The notes under the pieces: generated by a model | What the model was told of the DNA's origin: nothing | What the model saw: the letters and a program-made list of their open reading frames with translations, nothing else | Databases searched by the model: none | Position numbers and translations under genes: made by a program | Shown here: in pieces, positions 5,968 through 6,827 of the stretch | Layout of the letters: each line of letters opens with the position of its first letter | Position numbering within the stretch: position 1 is the stretch's first letter | NCBI GenBank assembly: GCA_049889495.1 | Contig: JBMHDH010000038.1 | Location: forward strand, 1-6,827 | DNA from: UBA685 sp049889495 | GTDB taxonomy: Bacteria > Pseudomonadota > Alphaproteobacteria > Puniceispirillales > Puniceispirillaceae | Length of the DNA: 6,827 nucleotides | Direction of reading: 5' to 3'

Positions 5968-6827
5968 TACATTGACACTTCTGCTAGCGCACGCCGCCAA
6001 GTAGTGATGTCCTTTTGCTGCAAAGATAAGCTGATTGGTGACGAGCTTGTAAGATGTGATTCAAGCTGATCCCACGCCCCTCTTTCTATTACAGGTAATG
6101 CGGTATCTTTGCCAATTTCAGTTGCTCTGTTATCCACACTCACGATCAAGGTTCTAAGCCCATATTCAAGGCACAATACTCCTGCATGTAATCTTGTTCC
6201 GATATAGTCCACAGATGTGGTAGTCTCTAGGATAAAGATTAAAGCAGACAAATCTCTTTTGATCACAAATCCGCTATAGCCCAAGGATTTTACATAATCT
6301 TCATCACCTGCCCCTTGTGGCCAAAACATCAAATTATCACCATAGGCACCCTGCAAATAATTCAAAAAGGCTGAATCAGCCGCAATATCTTTGCGATAAT
6401 CTGTTAAGGAAAAGATACAATTTTTGGCCTTTTTTTGCGGTATAGATGATAGATGATCATCTGTTAGGCTCCACAAAGTATGACATCCCGTGTTTAGCGT
6501 GTTTGGCAAGCCAAGCTGATCACGCATTATCGAAGCGGTAAACCCATCTCGCGCAGAATGCGGGACTGTTTGATTAGCAACTTTGCGCAAAACAAAACGG
6601 CCAAATCTAGTTGCAGGAATTTCATAGCTACCCCATCCAACACCCATGAACACAACATTTTTGTAACTCATTAATTCGCGTGGACCAATCGGCCACGAAG
6701 CAGGTGGAAAAGGACGGAACCAAAGCAAATTAGATCCGCCGACAATCACCAATTTGGCTTCTTTTAAAAGTGACCGGCTGCGATTTGACAAATAAGAATG
6801 AGATGGGATTGAAATAATCTCTTTTTC
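5967..6827 (-). CDS. Polysaccharide pyruvyl transferase family protein, 5' end outside window
   Basis: The frame is open from the right window edge down to the TAA at 5967-5969, giving 286 visible residues. A TTG at 6791 is in frame, but 12 more codons lie before it without a stop. The first conserved block seen (AKLVIVGGSNLLWFRPFPP) normally comes well inside the protein, so the true start is beyond the window. Later blocks fit PS_pyruv_trans (PF04230): VVFMGVGWGSYEIP, HSARDGFTASIMRDQLG, NTGCHTLWSL, FWPQGAGDEDYV and, near the C-terminus, DYIGTRLHAGVLCLEYGLRT with the conserved Arg and His. The family transfers pyruvate from phosphoenolpyruvate to sugar hydroxyls to make ketals on surface glycans (as with WcaK and CsaB), although many members are uncharacterised. 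It overlaps the next glycosyltransferase gene by one base, which ties it to the glycan pathway. Actual pyruvyl transfer activity is inferred. Confidence 0.87.
   Translation of the reverse strand, partial: EKEIISIPSHSYLSNRSRSLLKEAKLVIVGGSNLLWFRPFPPASWPIGPRELMSYKNVVFMGVGWGSYEIPATRFGRFVLRKVANQTVPHSARDGFTASIMRDQLGLPNTLNTGCHTLWSLTDDHLSSIPQKKAKNCIFSLTDYRKDIAADSAFLNYLQGAYGDNLMFWPQGAGDEDYVKSLGYSGFVIKRDLSALIFILETTTSVDYIGTRLHAGVLCLEYGLRTLIVSVDNRATEIGKDTALPVIERGAWDQLESHLTSSSPISLSLQQKDITTWRRALAEVSM

Noticed and set aside
1..6827. A new defence, mobile or CRISPR-type system
   Set aside because: All six genes belong to recognisable metabolic, regulatory or glycan families. I saw no repeat array, transposase, integrase, toxin-antitoxin or nuclease gene.

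Overview
The window reads as chromosomal DNA from an alphaproteobacterium, possibly a marine lineage. This is inferred from the style of the proteins: a glycine-betaine/dimethylglycine-type flavoprotein fused to a GcvT-like domain, an XRE-cupin regulator and GalE. Base composition is moderate and codon use is mixed. No RNA gene was available to fix the taxonomy. All six genes lie on the minus strand, so the locus is transcribed from high to low coordinates. No RNA gene, insertion sequence, CRISPR array or integrase was seen.

Right part (6827 down to 2622): a surface-polysaccharide block. In transcription order it holds the C-terminal part of a polysaccharide pyruvyl transferase family protein (runs off the window), two GT4-type glycosyltransferases and galE. 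The first three are almost contiguous: a TAATG stop/start overlap, then a 7-base gap. This suggests a translationally coupled operon. galE follows after a 72-base, U-rich (in the transcript) gap and would supply UDP-galactose (or UDP-glucose) for the glycan. Together they suggest an exopolysaccharide, capsule or lipopolysaccharide that may carry pyruvate ketals.

Middle (2621 to 2458): a compact intergenic region of 164 bases. It has an imperfect hairpin after galE, a perfect AT-only palindrome, and a TTGACA -35-like box. A perfect 16-bp palindrome, TTTCACGGCCGTGAAA, starts three bases downstream of that box and is a strong operator candidate.

Left part (2457 down to 1): an XRE-cupin regulator followed by the first 576 codons of a DMGDH/sarcosine dehydrogenase-like flavoprotein with a GcvT-like C-terminal part, cut by the window edge. 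They probably form a regulator-enzyme pair for methylated amine or amino-acid catabolism, unrelated to the glycan block. No clearly new type of system was found. The most testable points are the operator palindrome and the regulator/flavoprotein pairing.
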